Source: Xylophilus sp.
GTDB taxonomy: Bacteria; Pseudomonadota; Gammaproteobacteria; Burkholderiales; Burkholderiaceae_C
DNA: 64,000 nt
Direction: 5' to 3'
Assembly (NCBI GenBank): GCA_009914555.1
Contig: WNDY01000002.1
Span: forward strand, 151,011-215,010
The translations under genes and the position numbers were made by a program. Shown piece by piece: positions 21,637-31,644 of the stretch. Position 1 is the stretch's first letter; each line of letters starts with the position of its first letter. The notes below the pieces were generated by a model. That model was not told the DNA's origin. It ran no database searches and saw only the letters and a program-made list of their open reading frames with translations.

Positions 21637-22938
21637 ATGCGCGCAGCACTCTGGCTCCTCGCCCTCTTCGGCATCGCCGTGGCCGTCGCCCTGTTCGCCG
21701 GCAACAACCAGGGCACCGTCACGCTGTTCTGGCCGCCCTGGCGGCTGGACCTGTCGCTCAACCTGGTCATCCTGCTGCTGGCCGGCGGCTTCGTCGTGCT
21801 GCACGGCGCGCTGCGCGCGCTGGCCGCGCTGCTGGACCTGCCGCACCAGGCCCGCCGCTGGCGCGTGCAGCAGAAGGAGCGCGCCACCCACACCGCGCTG
21901 CTCGACGCCATCAGCCACCTGCTGGCCGGCCGCTTCCTGCGGGCGCGCCGCGCCGCGCAGTCGGCCCTCGCCCAGGAGGCCGCCGCCCGCGCCAGCGCCG
22001 ACAGTGGCGGCCGCGCCCTGCCGCATGCCGGCCAGCTGCGCGCGCTGGCCCATCTGGTCGCTGCCGAAAGCTCCCAGGCCCTGCAGGACAGGGCCACGCG
22101 CGACATCCACCTGGCCCAGGCCCTGGAGAAGCCCGAGGGCACCACGCCCACGGCCCAGGAGCAGGAAGTGCGCGAAGGCGTGCAGCTGCGCGCCGCCCGC
22201 TGGTCGCTGGAGGACCGCAACGCGCCGCTGGCGCTGGAACGGCTCGCCGCCCTGCCCCAGGGCGCCGCGCGCCGCACCCTGGCCCTGCGCCTGCGCCTGA
22301 AGGCCGCGCGCGTCGCCCACCAGACCCGCGAGGCGCTCGAAACCGCCCGCCTGCTGGCCAAGCACCGCGCCTTCTCGCCATCGGCGGCGCAGAGCATCGT
22401 GCGCGGCCTGGCCACCGAGGCCATCAACGGCGCCCACGACACGGCCCAGCTGCTGGCCGTCTGGCAATCGTTCGAGCCGGCCGAGCGCGCCATGCCCGAG
22501 CTGGCCATCCACGCGGCCCAGCGGCTGCGCGCCCTGGGTGGCGACGCGGCCCAGGTGCGCAACTGGCTGCTGCCGGTGTGGGAGCGCCTCGTCTCGCCCG
22601 TGGACGGGCTCGACGAAGCGCTGGAGAAGAAGCTGATCCGCGCGCTGGAAGACGGCCTGGATTCGATCGACCCGGCCTGGCTGGCGCGCATCGAAGCAGC
22701 CCAGCAGGGCAATCCGCGCAGCGCGCAGCTCCAGTACCTGGCCGGCATGGCCTGCATGGAGCGCCAGCTCTGGGGCAAGGCCCAGCAGCTGCTGACCCAG
22801 GCAACCCAGCAGCTGCAGGACGGCGAGCTGCGCAGCCGCGCCTGGCGCCGGCTGGCCGAACTGGCCGAGCAGCGCGGCGACGACGAGGCCGTGCGCACGG
22901 CCTGGAAGCAGGCCGCCCTGGCCGCTGAAGCCGGCTAG
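21637..22938 (+). CDS. hemY: HemY-like inner-membrane TPR protein
   Basis: 433 residues. Two N-terminal transmembrane segments (about 4-22 and 38-62) including [20 protein letters not shown], typical for HemY_N, then a long helical, TPR-like domain ([16 protein letters not shown]). Proteobacterial HemY is distinct from protoporphyrinogen oxidase HemY of Gram-positives; it is thought to aid a late step of heme synthesis, mechanism unclear. Last gene of hemCDXY. Its TAG stop lies within a CTAG palindrome shared with the stop of the convergent small gene. Confidence 0.9.
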   Translation: MRAALWLLALFGIAVAVALFAGNNQGTVTLFWPPWRLDLSLNLVILLLAGGFVVLHGALRALAALLDLPHQARRWRVQQKERATHTALLDAISHLLAGRFLRARRAAQSALAQEAAARASADSGGRALPHAGQLRALAHLVAAESSQALQDRATRDIHLAQALEKPEGTTPTAQEQEVREGVQLRAARWSLEDRNAPLALERLAALPQGAARRTLALRLRLKAARVAHQTREALETARLLAKHRAFSPSAAQSIVRGLATEAINGAHDTAQLLAVWQSFEPAERAMPELAIHAAQRLRALGGDAAQVRNWLLPVWERLVSPVDGLDEALEKKLIRALEDGLDSIDPAWLARIEAAQQGNPRSAQLQYLAGMACMERQLWGKAQQLLTQATQQLQDGELRSRAWRRLAELAEQRGDDEAVRTAWKQAALAAEAG

Positions 22939-23141
22939 CGGCTGCCGCCGGCGCCGCCCTGGCGGCTCTGCGACTGGTTGCCGCTGCCGACGTGCGACTC
23001 GCGGTCGCTGCGGCTCTCGGGCGTGCGGCGCGGCTCGTTCTTCTGCGTGGCGTCCTGCGCGCCGGCGCGGTTGGTGTCGTTCTTCACCTTGCCGGTGTGC
23101 GAGGTCTGGCGGTCCAGCGGATTCTTCGATGCGGTCGTCAT
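22935..23141 (-). CDS. small hydrophilic hypothetical protein
   Basis: 68 residues from ATG at 23141, chosen because AAGGAG lies 6 nt upstream; the frame extends 12 codons further without such a site. The protein is very polar and probably disordered: [20 protein letters not shown], then [17 protein letters not shown] and a Gly/Ser/Gln-rich tail. No family recognised. It ends in a 2-bp stop-codon overlap with hemY. Confidence 0.6.
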   Translation of the reverse strand: MTTASKNPLDRQTSHTGKVKNDTNRAGAQDATQKNEPRRTPESRSDRESHVGSGNQSQSRQGGAGGSR

Positions 23142-23299
23142 GGCGATCTCCTTCAACGAGCGTGGTCGATGGGCCATTCTGGGAACCGTCCGGCCAGGCG
23201 CGCTGTCGGACGAGGCCGCATGGTCGGCTGGCTAGAATCCTTCGTTCGCCCGCGCACGGCCCTGCCCGCACCGCCGGCCCACCATTGCCCCGACCATCC

Positions 23300-26170
23300 A
23301 TGAGCGACATCCTGTCCCAGCCCGGCCTCCAGAGCCTCTCCAAATCGTTCGAACCCCACACGCTCGAAGCCCACTGGGGCCCGGAATGGGAGCGCCGCGG
23401 CTACGGCGCGGCCGGCGTGCGCGGCACCGGCGTGCCGCAGGCCGACGCACCCGCGTTCGCGATGCAACTGCCGCCGCCCAACGTGACCGGCACGCTGCAC
23501 ATGGGCCACGCGTTCCAGCACACGGTCATGGACGCGCTCGCGCGCTACCACCGCATGCGCGGCCACAACACGCTCTGGGTGCCGGGCACCGACCATGCAG
23601 GCATCGCCACCCAGATCGTCGTGGAGCGCCAGCTGCAGGACCAGGGCCAGAGCCGCCACGACCTGGGCCGCAAGAACTTCGTCGCGCGCGTCTGGGAATG
23701 GAAGGAAAAGAGCGGCAGCACCATCGCCACGCAGATGCGCCGCCTCGGCGACAGCGTGGACTGGGGCCGCGAATACTTCACGATGGACGACAAGCTGTCG
23801 AAGGTCGTGACCGAGACCTTCGTGCGCCTGTACGAGCAGGGCCTGATCTACCGCGGCAAGCGCCTGGTCAACTGGGATCCGGTGCTGCAATCGGCCGTGT
23901 CCGACCTGGAGGTGGAAAACGAGGAGCGCGACGGCTCGCTCTGGCACATCGCCTATCCGCTGACCGACGGCAGCGGCAGCGTGACCGTGGCCACCACCCG
24001 TCCCGAGACCATGCTCGGCGACGTGGCCGTGATGGTCCACCCCGAGGACGCGCGCTACACCGCGCTGATCGGCAAGACCGTGACGCTGCCGCTCGTGGGC
24101 CGCGAGATCCCGGTGATCGCCGACGACTACGTGGACAAGGAATTCGGCACCGGCGTGGTCAAGGTCACGCCGGCGCACGACCCCAACGACTATGCCGTCG
24201 GCCAGCGCCACGGCCTGCCGCAGATCACGGTGCTGACGCTCGCCGCCACGGTCAACGACAACGCGCCCGAGAAGTACCGCGGCCTCGACCGCTTCGCCGC
24301 GCGCAAGGCCATCGTGGCCGACCTCGACGCCGCCGGCGCCCTGGTCGAGACCAAGAAGCACAAGCTCATGGTGCCGGTCTGCGTGCGCACCGGCCAGATC
24401 GTCGAGCCGATGCTGACCGACCAGTGGTTCGTCGCAGTGAACAAGGTGGGCCAAGGCGACGCCACCGGCAAGAGCATCGCGCAGAAGGCGATCGACGCGG
24501 TGCAGGGCGGGCAGGTGCGCTTCGTGCCCGGCAACTGGATCAACACCTACAACCAGTGGATGAACAACATCCAGGACTGGTGCATCAGCCGCCAGCTCTG
24601 GTGGGGCCACCAGATCCCGGCCTGGTACGACGAGGACGGCAACGTCATCGTCGCGCGCGACGAGGCCGCGGCCCAGGCCCAGGCGCCGGGCAAGGCGCTC
24701 AAGCGCGACGAGGACGTGCTGGACACCTGGTACTCGTCGGCGCTGGTGCCGTTCTCGTCGCTCGGCTGGCCGAACCAGACCGACGCGCCCACGGACGACT
24801 ACAACCTCTACCTGCCCTCGTCGGTGCTGGTGACGGGCTACGACATCATCTTCTTCTGGGTCGCCCGGATGATCATGTTCAGCACCCACTTCACCGGCCG
24901 GGTGCCGTTCAAGGACGTCTACATCCACGGCCTGGTGCTCGACGCCCAGGGCAGGAAGATGAGCAAGTCCGAGGGCAACGTGCTCGACCCGGTCGACCTG
25001 ATCGACGGCGTGGCGCTGGAGCCGCTGCTGGAGAAGCGCACCACCGGCCTGCGCCGCCCCGAGACGGCGCCCCAGGTGCGCAGGAACACGCAGAAGGAAT
25101 TCCCGGACGGCATTCCCGCCTACGGCGCCGACGCGCTGCGCTTCACCTTCGCCACGCTGGCCACGCTGGGCCGCAGCATGAACTTCGACAGCAAACGCTG
25201 CGAGGGCTACCGCAACTTCTGCAACAAGCTCTGGAACGCCACGCGCTTCGTGCTGATGAACACCGAAGGCCACGACTGCGGCTTGGCCGATCACACGCCG
25301 GCCGACTGCGCCGGCGGCGGCTACCTGCAGTTCAGCGCAGCCGACCGCTGGATCACCTCGCTGCTGCAGCAGGCCGAGGCGGCCGTGGCCAAGGGCTTCG
25401 AGGAATACCGGCTCGACAACGTGGCCAACACGGTCTACGACTTCGTCTGGAATGCGTTCTGCGACTGGTACCTGGAGATCGCCAAGGTGCAGATCCAGAC
25501 CGGCAATGAGGCCCAGCAGCGCGCCACGCGCCGCACGCTGATCCGTACGCTCGAGACCATCCTGCGCCTGGCCCATCCGCTGATCCCGTTCATCACCGAG
25601 GAGCTGTGGCAGAAGGTGGCGCCGGTCGCCGGCCGCGCTGGCCCGTCGGTCGCCATTGCGGCCTACCCGCAGGCCCAGCCGGAGCGCATTGACCCCGCGG
25701 CCATCGCGCAGGTCGACAAGCTCAAGGCCGTCGTCGATGCCTGCCGCACGCTGCGCGGCGAGATGGCCATCTCGCCCGCCACCCGCGTGCCGCTCTACGC
25801 CATCGGCGATGCGGACTTCCTGCGCGAGCATGCCGCGGTGCTGCAGGCCCTGGCCAAGCTCGGCGAGGTGCGCGTATTCGACGACGAGGCCGCCTGGAAG
25901 CAGGCCGCCCAGGCCGCGCCCGTGGCCGTGGTCGGCGACGCGCGGCTGGCCCTGTTCGTCGAGATCGACGCGGCCGCCGAGAAGGCCCGCCTGGCCAAGG
26001 AAGCCGCGCGGCTGGAAGGCGAGATCGCCAAGGCCCATGCCAAGCTCGGCAATGCATCCTTCGTGGCCCGCGCGCCGGCGGCCGTGATCGCGCAGGAGCA
26101 CAAGCGTGCCGCCGATTTCGGCATCACGCTGGCACGCATCCGAGAACAGTTGTTGCGCCTTGGAACCTGA
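23300..26170 (+). CDS. valS: valyl-tRNA synthetase
   Basis: 956 residues, typical. HIGH motif as HMGH (67-70) in [20 protein letters not shown] in [10 protein letters not shown] (about 552-556), an editing domain between them, an anticodon-binding domain from about residue 690, and the C-terminal Ala/Lys/Glu coiled coil characteristic of ValRS (last about 60 residues). Charges tRNA-Val. ATG at 23300 gives [10 protein letters not shown]; earlier in-frame sequence is upstream non-coding. TAGAAT about 68 bp upstream (near 23234) may be the -10 element. Confidence 0.96.
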   Translation: MSDILSQPGLQSLSKSFEPHTLEAHWGPEWERRGYGAAGVRGTGVPQADAPAFAMQLPPPNVTGTLHMGHAFQHTVMDALARYHRMRGHNTLWVPGTDHAGIATQIVVERQLQDQGQSRHDLGRKNFVARVWEWKEKSGSTIATQMRRLGDSVDWGREYFTMDDKLSKVVTETFVRLYEQGLIYRGKRLVNWDPVLQSAVSDLEVENEERDGSLWHIAYPLTDGSGSVTVATTRPETMLGDVAVMVHPEDARYTALIGKTVTLPLVGREIPVIADDYVDKEFGTGVVKVTPAHDPNDYAVGQRHGLPQITVLTLAATVNDNAPEKYRGLDRFAARKAIVADLDAAGALVETKKHKLMVPVCVRTGQIVEPMLTDQWFVAVNKVGQGDATGKSIAQKAIDAVQGGQVRFVPGNWINTYNQWMNNIQDWCISRQLWWGHQIPAWYDEDGNVIVARDEAAAQAQAPGKALKRDEDVLDTWYSSALVPFSSLGWPNQTDAPTDDYNLYLPSSVLVTGYDIIFFWVARMIMFSTHFTGRVPFKDVYIHGLVLDAQGRKMSKSEGNVLDPVDLIDGVALEPLLEKRTTGLRRPETAPQVRRNTQKEFPDGIPAYGADALRFTFATLATLGRSMNFDSKRCEGYRNFCNKLWNATRFVLMNTEGHDCGLADHTPADCAGGGYLQFSAADRWITSLLQQAEAAVAKGFEEYRLDNVANTVYDFVWNAFCDWYLEIAKVQIQTGNEAQQRATRRTLIRTLETILRLAHPLIPFITEELWQKVAPVAGRAGPSVAIAAYPQAQPERIDPAAIAQVDKLKAVVDACRTLRGEMAISPATRVPLYAIGDADFLREHAAVLQALAKLGEVRVFDDEAAWKQAAQAAPVAVVGDARLALFVEIDAAAEKARLAKEAARLEGEIAKAHAKLGNASFVARAPAAVIAQEHKRAADFGITLARIREQLLRLGT

Positions 26171-26245
26171 GCGGCGTTTGCTGCGGGGCACCATCACCAG
26201 GTTTTATGATGACCGCTGCATTTGATTGAACAAGGATCTGCCCGT

Positions 26246-27139
26246 ATGACGACGACCGCTCCGCTGCCCCGCATCCGCAAAGCTGTGTTCCCCGTGGCCG
26301 GCCTGGGCACCCGCTTCCTGCCGGCCACCAAGGCACAGCCCAAGGAGATGCTGCCGGTGGTGGACAAGCCGCTGATCCAGTACGCGGTGGAAGAAGCCTA
26401 CGCGGCCGGCGTGCGCCAGATGATCTTCATCAACGGCCGCACCAAGCGCTCCATTCCCGACCACTTCGACACCGCCTTCGAACTCGAGCACGAGCTCGAA
26501 GCCGCCGGCAAGAAGGAGCTGCTCGCGCTCGTGCATTCCATCAAGCCCGACGACATGGAGTGCATCTACATCCGCCAGGCCAAGGCGCTGGGCCTGGGCC
26601 ACGCGGTGCTCTGCGCGCAGAGTGTGGTGGTCAACGAGCCCTTCGCCGTGCTGCTGGCCGACGACCTCATGGTCGGCAAGCCGCCGGTGCTCCAGCAGAT
26701 GGTGCAGCAGTTCGACGAATGGCAGGCCTCCATCCTCGCGGTGCAGGAAGTGCCGGCCGAGCACACCAAGCGCTACGGCATCGTGGCCGGCACGCCGGTG
26801 CCGGGCAACGACCGCCTCATCGACCTGACCCACATGGTCGAGAAGCCGGCGCCCGAGGACGCGCCCTCGCGCCTGGGCGTGGCCGGCCGCTACATCCTCA
26901 CGCCGGGCATCTTCCGCGAGATCGCCACGCAGCCGCGCGGCGTGGGCGGCGAAATCCAGCTGACCGACGGCATCGCCGCGCTGATGCGCCGCGAGAAGGT
27001 GTTCGCCTACCGCTACGACGGCCAGCGCTACGACTGCGGCAGCAAGGAAGGCTTCCTGCAGGCCAACGTCGAGCTGGCCCTGGCCCATCCACAGCTCGGC
27101 GCCGGCTTCCGCGAGTATCTCAAGGGTCTCGCGCTCTGA
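26246..27139 (+). CDS. galU: UTP-glucose-1-phosphate uridylyltransferase
   Basis: 297 residues from ATG at 26246, with AAGGA 8 nt upstream. Nucleotidyltransferase pattern [20 protein letters not shown] and [19 protein letters not shown] at the N-terminus; VLLADDLM holds the metal-binding Asp. Makes UDP-glucose, precursor for surface polysaccharides, linked conceptually but not genetically to the glgC operon farther on. A dispersed repeat follows the stop. Confidence 0.95.
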   Translation: MTTTAPLPRIRKAVFPVAGLGTRFLPATKAQPKEMLPVVDKPLIQYAVEEAYAAGVRQMIFINGRTKRSIPDHFDTAFELEHELEAAGKKELLALVHSIKPDDMECIYIRQAKALGLGHAVLCAQSVVVNEPFAVLLADDLMVGKPPVLQQMVQQFDEWQASILAVQEVPAEHTKRYGIVAGTPVPGNDRLIDLTHMVEKPAPEDAPSRLGVAGRYILTPGIFREIATQPRGVGGEIQLTDGIAALMRREKVFAYRYDGQRYDCGSKEGFLQANVELALAHPQLGAGFREYLKGLAL

Positions 27140-27151
27140 GACATACCCCCT

Positions 27152-27204
27152 GGGGATACCTTTCGTAGCGCGCGATATCCGGGCGCTGCCAGCCTATACC
27201 CCCC
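27152..27204. repeat. dispersed palindromic repeat, copy F (galU/tusA gap)
   Basis: GGGGATACC at one end, CCTATACCCCCC at the other; between them GTAGCGC and GGGCGCTGCC separated by about 11 bases. A further CATACCCCC lies just outside on the galU side. The element takes up most of the 70 bp between two convergent genes, so as RNA it could terminate or protect both transcripts. Confidence 0.65.
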
Positions 27205-27209
27205 GGTGG

Positions 27210-27437
27210 TCAGCGGCGGCGCAGCACGTGCACATACTCGTCGCCGATCGTCTGCTGGTCCACGAGTTCGTTGCCGGTCTGCCGTGCGAAGGCCTGGAAG
27301 TCGCGCAGCGAGCCGCCGTCGGTGGCCACCACCTTCAGCAACTGGCCGCTGGACAGTTCGGCCAGCGCCTTCTTGGCACGCAGGATGGGCAGCGGACACT
27401 TGAGGCCGCGGGTGTCGATTTCCTTGGTGATGTCCAT
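27210..27437 (-). CDS. tusA: TusA/SirA-family sulfur carrier
   Basis: 75 residues, full length. TRGLKCPLPILRAKKAL carries the CPxP motif with the persulfide Cys at 14; the rest fits the two-layer TusA fold. TusA passes sulfur from cysteine desulfurase to tRNA 2-thiouridine and molybdopterin synthesis; paralogues exist, so the exact pathway is uncertain. Transcribed after cysM and the NUDIX gene, an arrangement linking cysteine and sulfur transfer. Confidence 0.85.
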   Translation of the reverse strand: MDITKEIDTRGLKCPLPILRAKKALAELSSGQLLKVVATDGGSLRDFQAFARQTGNELVDQQTIGDEYVHVLRRR

Positions 27438-27492
27438 CTGCTTGCTGCTTCTTTGCCTTGAGGCGAACGGGAGGAGCCGGCGATTCTAGGCT

Positions 27493-28029
27493 TCAGCCGC
27501 GCGCGGCCCAGTCCACGAAGGTCGGCTCGATGCCGCGCGAGCGCAGCCAGTCGGCCAGCGCATGGCCGGTGCCAGCCGGCCAGCAGAGCACGTCTTCGGG
27601 CGCCTGCAGCTGGTACTCGGCCAGTTCGGGCGACAGCACCACCTCGCCGGCCGGATCGGTCAGCACGTGGTAGACGATGAGCACCTGGTTCATGCGCTGG
27701 AAGTCGTAGACGCCGACCAGCGTGGTGGCCGCCGCATCGAGGTTGGTCTCTTCCTTCACCTCGCGCGCAACGCCTTCGGCCGGCGTCTCGCCCGCTTCCA
27801 TGAAGCCGGTGATCAGCGCGAAGCGGCGCCCGGTCCAGGCCGCGTTGCGTGCCAGCAGCACCTGGCCGCGGTATTCAACGATGCCGGCCAGCACCGGCGT
27901 CGGGTTGTTCCAGTGGGTCCAGCCGCAGGCCGGGCAGCGCAGCCGCAGCTTGTCGCCGCCGTCCTCCGCCTGGCTGATCCATGCCAGCGGCGTGGCGCAG
28001 CGCGGGCAGAAGCGGAAGTCGCCGTCCAC
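27493..28029 (-). CDS. NUDIX hydrolase with zinc ribbon
   Basis: 178 residues from GTG at 28029, 17 bp after the cysM stop; no ATG is available before the conserved part. N-terminal zinc ribbon: CPRC (residues 7-10) and CPAC about 24 residues later, then the NUDIX domain with box GFMEAGETPAEGVAREVKEE, followed by TN where the consensus has xG. The zinc ribbon and domain order recall NudC NADH pyrophosphatase, but the protein is shorter and lacks its N-terminal domain. Substrate unknown. Confidence 0.8.
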   Translation of the reverse strand: MDGDFRFCPRCATPLAWISQAEDGGDKLRLRCPACGWTHWNNPTPVLAGIVEYRGQVLLARNAAWTGRRFALITGFMEAGETPAEGVAREVKEETNLDAAATTLVGVYDFQRMNQVLIVYHVLTDPAGEVVLSPELAEYQLQAPEDVLCWPAGTGHALADWLRSRGIEPTFVDWAARG

Positions 28030-28046
28030 GGCCGTGCCGCGCTTCG

Positions 28047-28955
28047 TCAGGCGGGGAACACGCCGGTGGACAGGTACCGGTCGCCGCGGTCGCAGACCAC
28101 GAAGACGATGGTCGCGTTCTCCACGCGCTGCGCGATCTGGAAGGCGACCCAGGCCGCGCCGGCAGCCGAGATGCCGCCGAAGATGCCCTCCTCGCGCGCC
28201 AGGCGGCGGGCGATGTCCTCGGCATCGGCCTGCGTGACCGAGACCTGCTCGTCCACCACACGGTCGTCGTAGATGCGAGGCATATAGGCTTCGGGCCACT
28301 TCCGGATGCCCGGGATGCGCGAGCCCTCGGCCGGCTGCGCGCCGATGATCTGCACCGCCGGGTTCTTCTCCTTGAGGAAGCGGCCCACGCCGGTGATCGT
28401 GCCGGTCGTGCCCATCGCGCTCACGAAGTGGGTGATGCGCCCGCCGGTCTGCTGCCAGAGCTCTGGGCCGGTCGTCTCGTAGTGGATGCGCGGGTTGTCC
28501 TCGTTGCCGAACTGGTCGAGCACCCGGCCCTTGCCTTCCTTGCTCATCTGCTCGGCCAGGTCGCGTGCGTATTCCATGCCGCCGCTCTTGGGCGTGAGCA
28601 CCAGTTCGGCGCCGAAGGCCTTCATGGTCTGCGCGCGTTCGATCGACAGGTCCTCCGGCATGATCAGCACCATGCGGTAGCCCTTGATCGCCGCGGCCAT
28701 CGCCAGCGCGATGCCGGTATTGCCCGAGGTGGCCTCGATCAGCGTGTCGCCCGGGCGGATGTCGCCGCGTTCCTCGGCCCGGCGGATCATCGACAGCGCC
28801 GGGCGGTCCTTCACCGAGCCGGCCGGGTTGTTGCCTTCGAGCTTGGCCAGGATCACGTTGCCGCGCGCCCGGTTGGCCTCGGCCTGGATGCGCTGCAGCG
28901 CCACCAGCGGCGTATTGCCGACTGCGTCCTCGATGGTTGGATAGGTCGTCGTCAT
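28047..28955 (-). CDS. cysM: cysteine synthase B (O-acetylserine sulfhydrylase)
   Basis: 302 residues from ATG at 28955 (MTTTYPTIEDAVGNTPL). PLP-binding Lys in EGNNPAGSVKDRPALSMI; phosphate loop EATSGNTGIALAMAAAIKG. The RIYDDRVVDEQVSVT region near the C-terminus is typical of CysM, which can use thiosulfate as well as sulfide. First gene of cysM-NUDIX-tusA. The tRNA-Leu gene starts 41 bp away on the opposite strand. Confidence 0.93.
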   Translation of the reverse strand: MTTTYPTIEDAVGNTPLVALQRIQAEANRARGNVILAKLEGNNPAGSVKDRPALSMIRRAEERGDIRPGDTLIEATSGNTGIALAMAAAIKGYRMVLIMPEDLSIERAQTMKAFGAELVLTPKSGGMEYARDLAEQMSKEGKGRVLDQFGNEDNPRIHYETTGPELWQQTGGRITHFVSAMGTTGTITGVGRFLKEKNPAVQIIGAQPAEGSRIPGIRKWPEAYMPRIYDDRVVDEQVSVTQADAEDIARRLAREEGIFGGISAAGAAWVAFQIAQRVENATIVFVVCDRGDRYLSTGVFPA

Positions 28956-28996
28956 AACCCTGCACTGTGCCATAATTCACGGCTTCGCTCCTTGCG

Positions 28997-29081
28997 GCCC
29001 GGGTGGTGAAATTGGTAGACGCAGCGGACTCAAAATCCGCCGCCGCAAGGCGTGCCGGTTCGATTCCGGCCCCGGGCACCA
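28997..29081 (+). tRNA. tRNA-Leu (anticodon CAA)
   Basis: 85 nt including the encoded CCA end. Acceptor arms GCCCGGG (28997-29003) and CCCGGGC (29071-29077) pair perfectly. D-arm region GGTGAAATTGGTAGACGC; anticodon stem GCGGA/TCCGC with loop CTCAAAA giving CAA, which reads UUG; a long variable arm as expected for leucine; T-arm GCCGGTTCGATTCCGGC. A terminator hairpin follows within 20 nt. Confidence 0.97.
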
Positions 29082-29094
29082 CCGATACGCGCAC

Positions 29095-29131
29095 AGCCCT
29101 TCCGATGCAGACCGGAAGGGCTTTTGCGTTT
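29095..29131 (+). terminator. intrinsic terminator of tRNA-Leu
   Basis: Perfect 10-bp stem AGCCCTTCCG (29095-29104) with CGGAAGGGCT (29113-29122), loop of 8 nt, followed by TTTGCGTTT. A classic rho-independent shape placed 13 nt after the tRNA 3' end. Confidence 0.85.
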
Positions 29132-29187
29132 CCGGCACCGCCCTTGCTGTCGAGTCGCCGACGGGCGCGCTTCTCTACAATCCCCGC

Positions 29188-30351
29188 ATGGCGCAATCCT
29201 TCGACGTGTGTATTCGCGGGGCCGGCATCGTCGGCCGAGCCCTGGCCCTGCTGCTGGCGCGCGAGCGCCTCCGCGTCGCCCTGGTGGCCGATGCCGATGC
29301 CGTGGCAGCCGGCACGCAGGACATCCGCGCCTATGCCCTGAACGCCGCTTCGCGCGGACTGCTGCAGTCGCTGCGCAGTTGGCCCGAGGCCGCCCACGCC
29401 ACGCCGGTCGCCGCGATGGAAGTGCAGGGCGACCGCGGCGGCCAAGTGCGTTTCGATGCCCGCAGCCAGGGCGCCGACGCGCTGGCCTGGATCGTCGACG
29501 TGCCCGCGCTGCAGGCGGTGCTGGCCGATGCCGTGCGCTTCCAGCCGCAGGTCGAGACTGTGGCCGGCCCGGTCGATGCCGCGCTGACGGTGGTCTGCGA
29601 AGGCCGCGACAGCACGCTGCGCACCGCTCTGGGCGTGGACTTCGACACCACGCCCTACGGACAGAATGCCATTGCCGCACGGCTGCGCACCGCCCTGCCC
29701 CACGGCGGCGTGGCGCGCCAATGGTTCCTGCCCAGCGACGGCATCGTCGCGCTGCTGCCGCTCGGCGGGCCGCAGGGCGACACGGTGGCGCTGGTCTGGT
29801 CAGTGGCACAGAACCGCGCCGCCGAGCTGCTGGCGCTCGATCCCGCAGCCTTCGAAGCGCAACTGGCCGCCTCCATCGCATCAGCCGAGGCAGGCGCGCT
29901 CACACTGCTGGGCGAGCGCACGAGCTGGCCGCTGGCACGCGCCACGGCCGACCGCTGGAGCGGCCGCTTCGACGGCTCCACCACCCAGCGCCCGCGCAGC
30001 TGGGTGCTGGCCGGCGATGCGGCGCACACGGTGCACCCGCTGGCCGGCCAGGGGCTGAACCTGGGCCTGGCCGATGCGGTCGAGCTGGCCGCGGTGCTGC
30101 GCGTCCGCGACGACTGGCGCAGTGTGGCCGACCCGCGCCTGCTGCGCCGCTACGAACGCGCTCGCAAGACGGCCACGCTGGCCATGGGCCTCGCGACCGA
30201 CGGTCTGCAGCAGCTCTTCGCCCAGCCCGGCGGTGCCTGGAAGTCGCTGCGCAACCGGGGCATGCAGGGCTTCGAGCGGGCCGGCCTGCTCAAGGCCTGG
30301 ACGGCGCGCCAGGCCGGCGGGATCACGTCGGCGGCCGGCGCAGGCCATTGA
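29188..30351 (+). CDS. FAD-dependent ubiquinone hydroxylase, UbiH/UbiF/Coq6 family
   Basis: 387 residues. FAD-binding Rossmann motif GAGIVGRALALLLARE (residues 11-26), and the second FAD motif LAGDAAHTVHPLAGQGLNLG (about 278-297), which is diagnostic for this monooxygenase family. Members hydroxylate the quinone ring at C5, C6 or C1; which position cannot be decided here. dsbC follows after 27 bp, and then DUF3429 and M61 genes, suggesting one transcript. Confidence 0.85.
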   Translation: MAQSFDVCIRGAGIVGRALALLLARERLRVALVADADAVAAGTQDIRAYALNAASRGLLQSLRSWPEAAHATPVAAMEVQGDRGGQVRFDARSQGADALAWIVDVPALQAVLADAVRFQPQVETVAGPVDAALTVVCEGRDSTLRTALGVDFDTTPYGQNAIAARLRTALPHGGVARQWFLPSDGIVALLPLGGPQGDTVALVWSVAQNRAAELLALDPAAFEAQLAASIASAEAGALTLLGERTSWPLARATADRWSGRFDGSTTQRPRSWVLAGDAAHTVHPLAGQGLNLGLADAVELAAVLRVRDDWRSVADPRLLRRYERARKTATLAMGLATDGLQQLFAQPGGAWKSLRNRGMQGFERAGLLKAWTARQAGGITSAAGAGH

Positions 30352-30378
30352 GCTGCCGTGCAGCCCCGGAACTTCGAC

Positions 30379-31122
30379 ATGAAGCACAGAACGCTCTCCC
30401 TCCTCTTCGCCGCCGACATGGCGCTGGCCGCGGCCTTCAGCGCATCCGCACAGGAAAGCGCCATCCGCAAGAACCTGCCGGAACGCATCCCGCAGATCAG
30501 CAAGATCGACGAGGTGCGCCCCACGCCCATGGGCGGCCTCTACGAGGTGCGCGCCGGCACGGACATCTTCTATACCGATGCCAAGGGCAACTGCCTGATC
30601 CAGGGCGAGCTGATCGACACCCAGGGTCGCCGCAACCTCACCGAGGACCGGATCACCAGGCTCACCGCGATCGACTTCGCATCGCTGCCCTTCAAGGACG
30701 CGATCACCATCGTGCGCGGCGACGGCAAGCGGCAGCTCGTCGTGTTCGAGGACCCGAACTGCGGCTACTGCAAGCGTTTCGAGCGCGAGCTCCAGAGCGT
30801 GGACAACGTGACGATCCATCTGTTCCTCTATCCGATCCTCAGCCCCGACTCGGCCGAGAAGTCGCGCAACATCTGGTGCGCCAGGGACAAGGCCGGCACC
30901 TGGCAGGACCTGATGCTGCGCGACAAGCCGCCCGCTGCCGCCAGCTGCGACACCGCCGCCCTGCAGCGCAACCTGGCGCTCGGCCGCAAGCACAAGATCA
31001 ACGGCACGCCGACCCTGCTGTTCGCCGACAGCAGCCGCGTGCCAGGCGCCATCGGTGCACGCGAGGTCGAACAGCATCTCGCGCGCGCGCAGGCCGCCGC
31101 ACCGCCCACCAGCAAGAACTGA
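30379..31122 (+). CDS. dsbC: thiol:disulfide interchange protein DsbC
   Basis: 247 residues from ATG at 30379, where a Sec signal peptide begins (cleavage likely after ASAQ, about residue 25); the frame starts slightly earlier without support. Dimerisation domain about 26-90 (MGGLYEVRAGTDIFYTDAKG), then a thioredoxin-like domain with CGYC at 128-131 in FEDPNCGYCKRFE. The second disulfide (Cys in NIWCARD and AASCDT) is present. DsbC shuffles wrong disulfides in the periplasm. dsbB is also in this window but DsbA and DsbD are not. Confidence 0.93.
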   Translation: MKHRTLSLLFAADMALAAAFSASAQESAIRKNLPERIPQISKIDEVRPTPMGGLYEVRAGTDIFYTDAKGNCLIQGELIDTQGRRNLTEDRITRLTAIDFASLPFKDAITIVRGDGKRQLVVFEDPNCGYCKRFERELQSVDNVTIHLFLYPILSPDSAEKSRNIWCARDKAGTWQDLMLRDKPPAAASCDTAALQRNLALGRKHKINGTPTLLFADSSRVPGAIGAREVEQHLARAQAAAPPTSKN

Positions 31123-31181
31123 CCGGCCGTCGCAGAAGCGGCCGCATCCCCACTCGCCACGCCCGCGCCACGCGCCCTTCC

Positions 31182-31616
31182 ATGTCGACCGCACCTGCCG
31201 CACGCACCATCGAGCGGCTGGCCTATGCCAGCCTTGCGCCCTTCGTCGTCCTCTCCGCCTTCGTCTGGCTGGTCGATCCGGCGCTCCTGCCCTTCGTCTC
31301 GATCGCCCTGGTCGGCTATGCCGCGCTGTCGGCCGCCTTCCTGGGCGGGCTGCACTGTGGCATCGGCCTGCACCAGGGGCCGAAGGCGCCGCGCGCCCGC
31401 TACCTCTGGGGAGCCGCGTCGGTGGCGTTGGCCTGGATCGCCATTCTCATGCCGCCGTTCGCCGCCCTGCCGCTGCTGTCGCTGCTGCTGCTGATCAGTC
31501 TGCTGGTGGACCGCCGCACCTGGCCGGAGGCCGGGCTCGGCTCCTGGCTGCCGCTGCGCAAGCGGCAGACCGTCGTCTCGGTCCTGGCCTGCCTGATCGC
31601 CACCGGCGGGACCTGA
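31182..31616 (+). CDS. DUF3429-family membrane protein
   Basis: 144 residues with four to five hydrophobic segments and the pattern LGGLHCGIGLHQGP in the second half of the family domain. DUF3429 proteins are small integral membrane proteins of unknown function, common in proteobacteria. Lies 59 bp after dsbC and 28 bp before the M61 peptidase gene, so likely in one operon. Confidence 0.75.
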   Translation: MSTAPAARTIERLAYASLAPFVVLSAFVWLVDPALLPFVSIALVGYAALSAAFLGGLHCGIGLHQGPKAPRARYLWGAASVALAWIAILMPPFAALPLLSLLLLISLLVDRRTWPEAGLGSWLPLRKRQTVVSVLACLIATGGT

Positions 31617-31644
31617 AGCCCCCATCGCCTCATTGCTCTCATCC

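Noticed and set aside
28997..29081. tRNA-Leu as attachment site of an integrated element
   Set aside because: No integrase gene and no duplicated tRNA 3' end is seen nearby; flanking genes are ordinary housekeeping genes.
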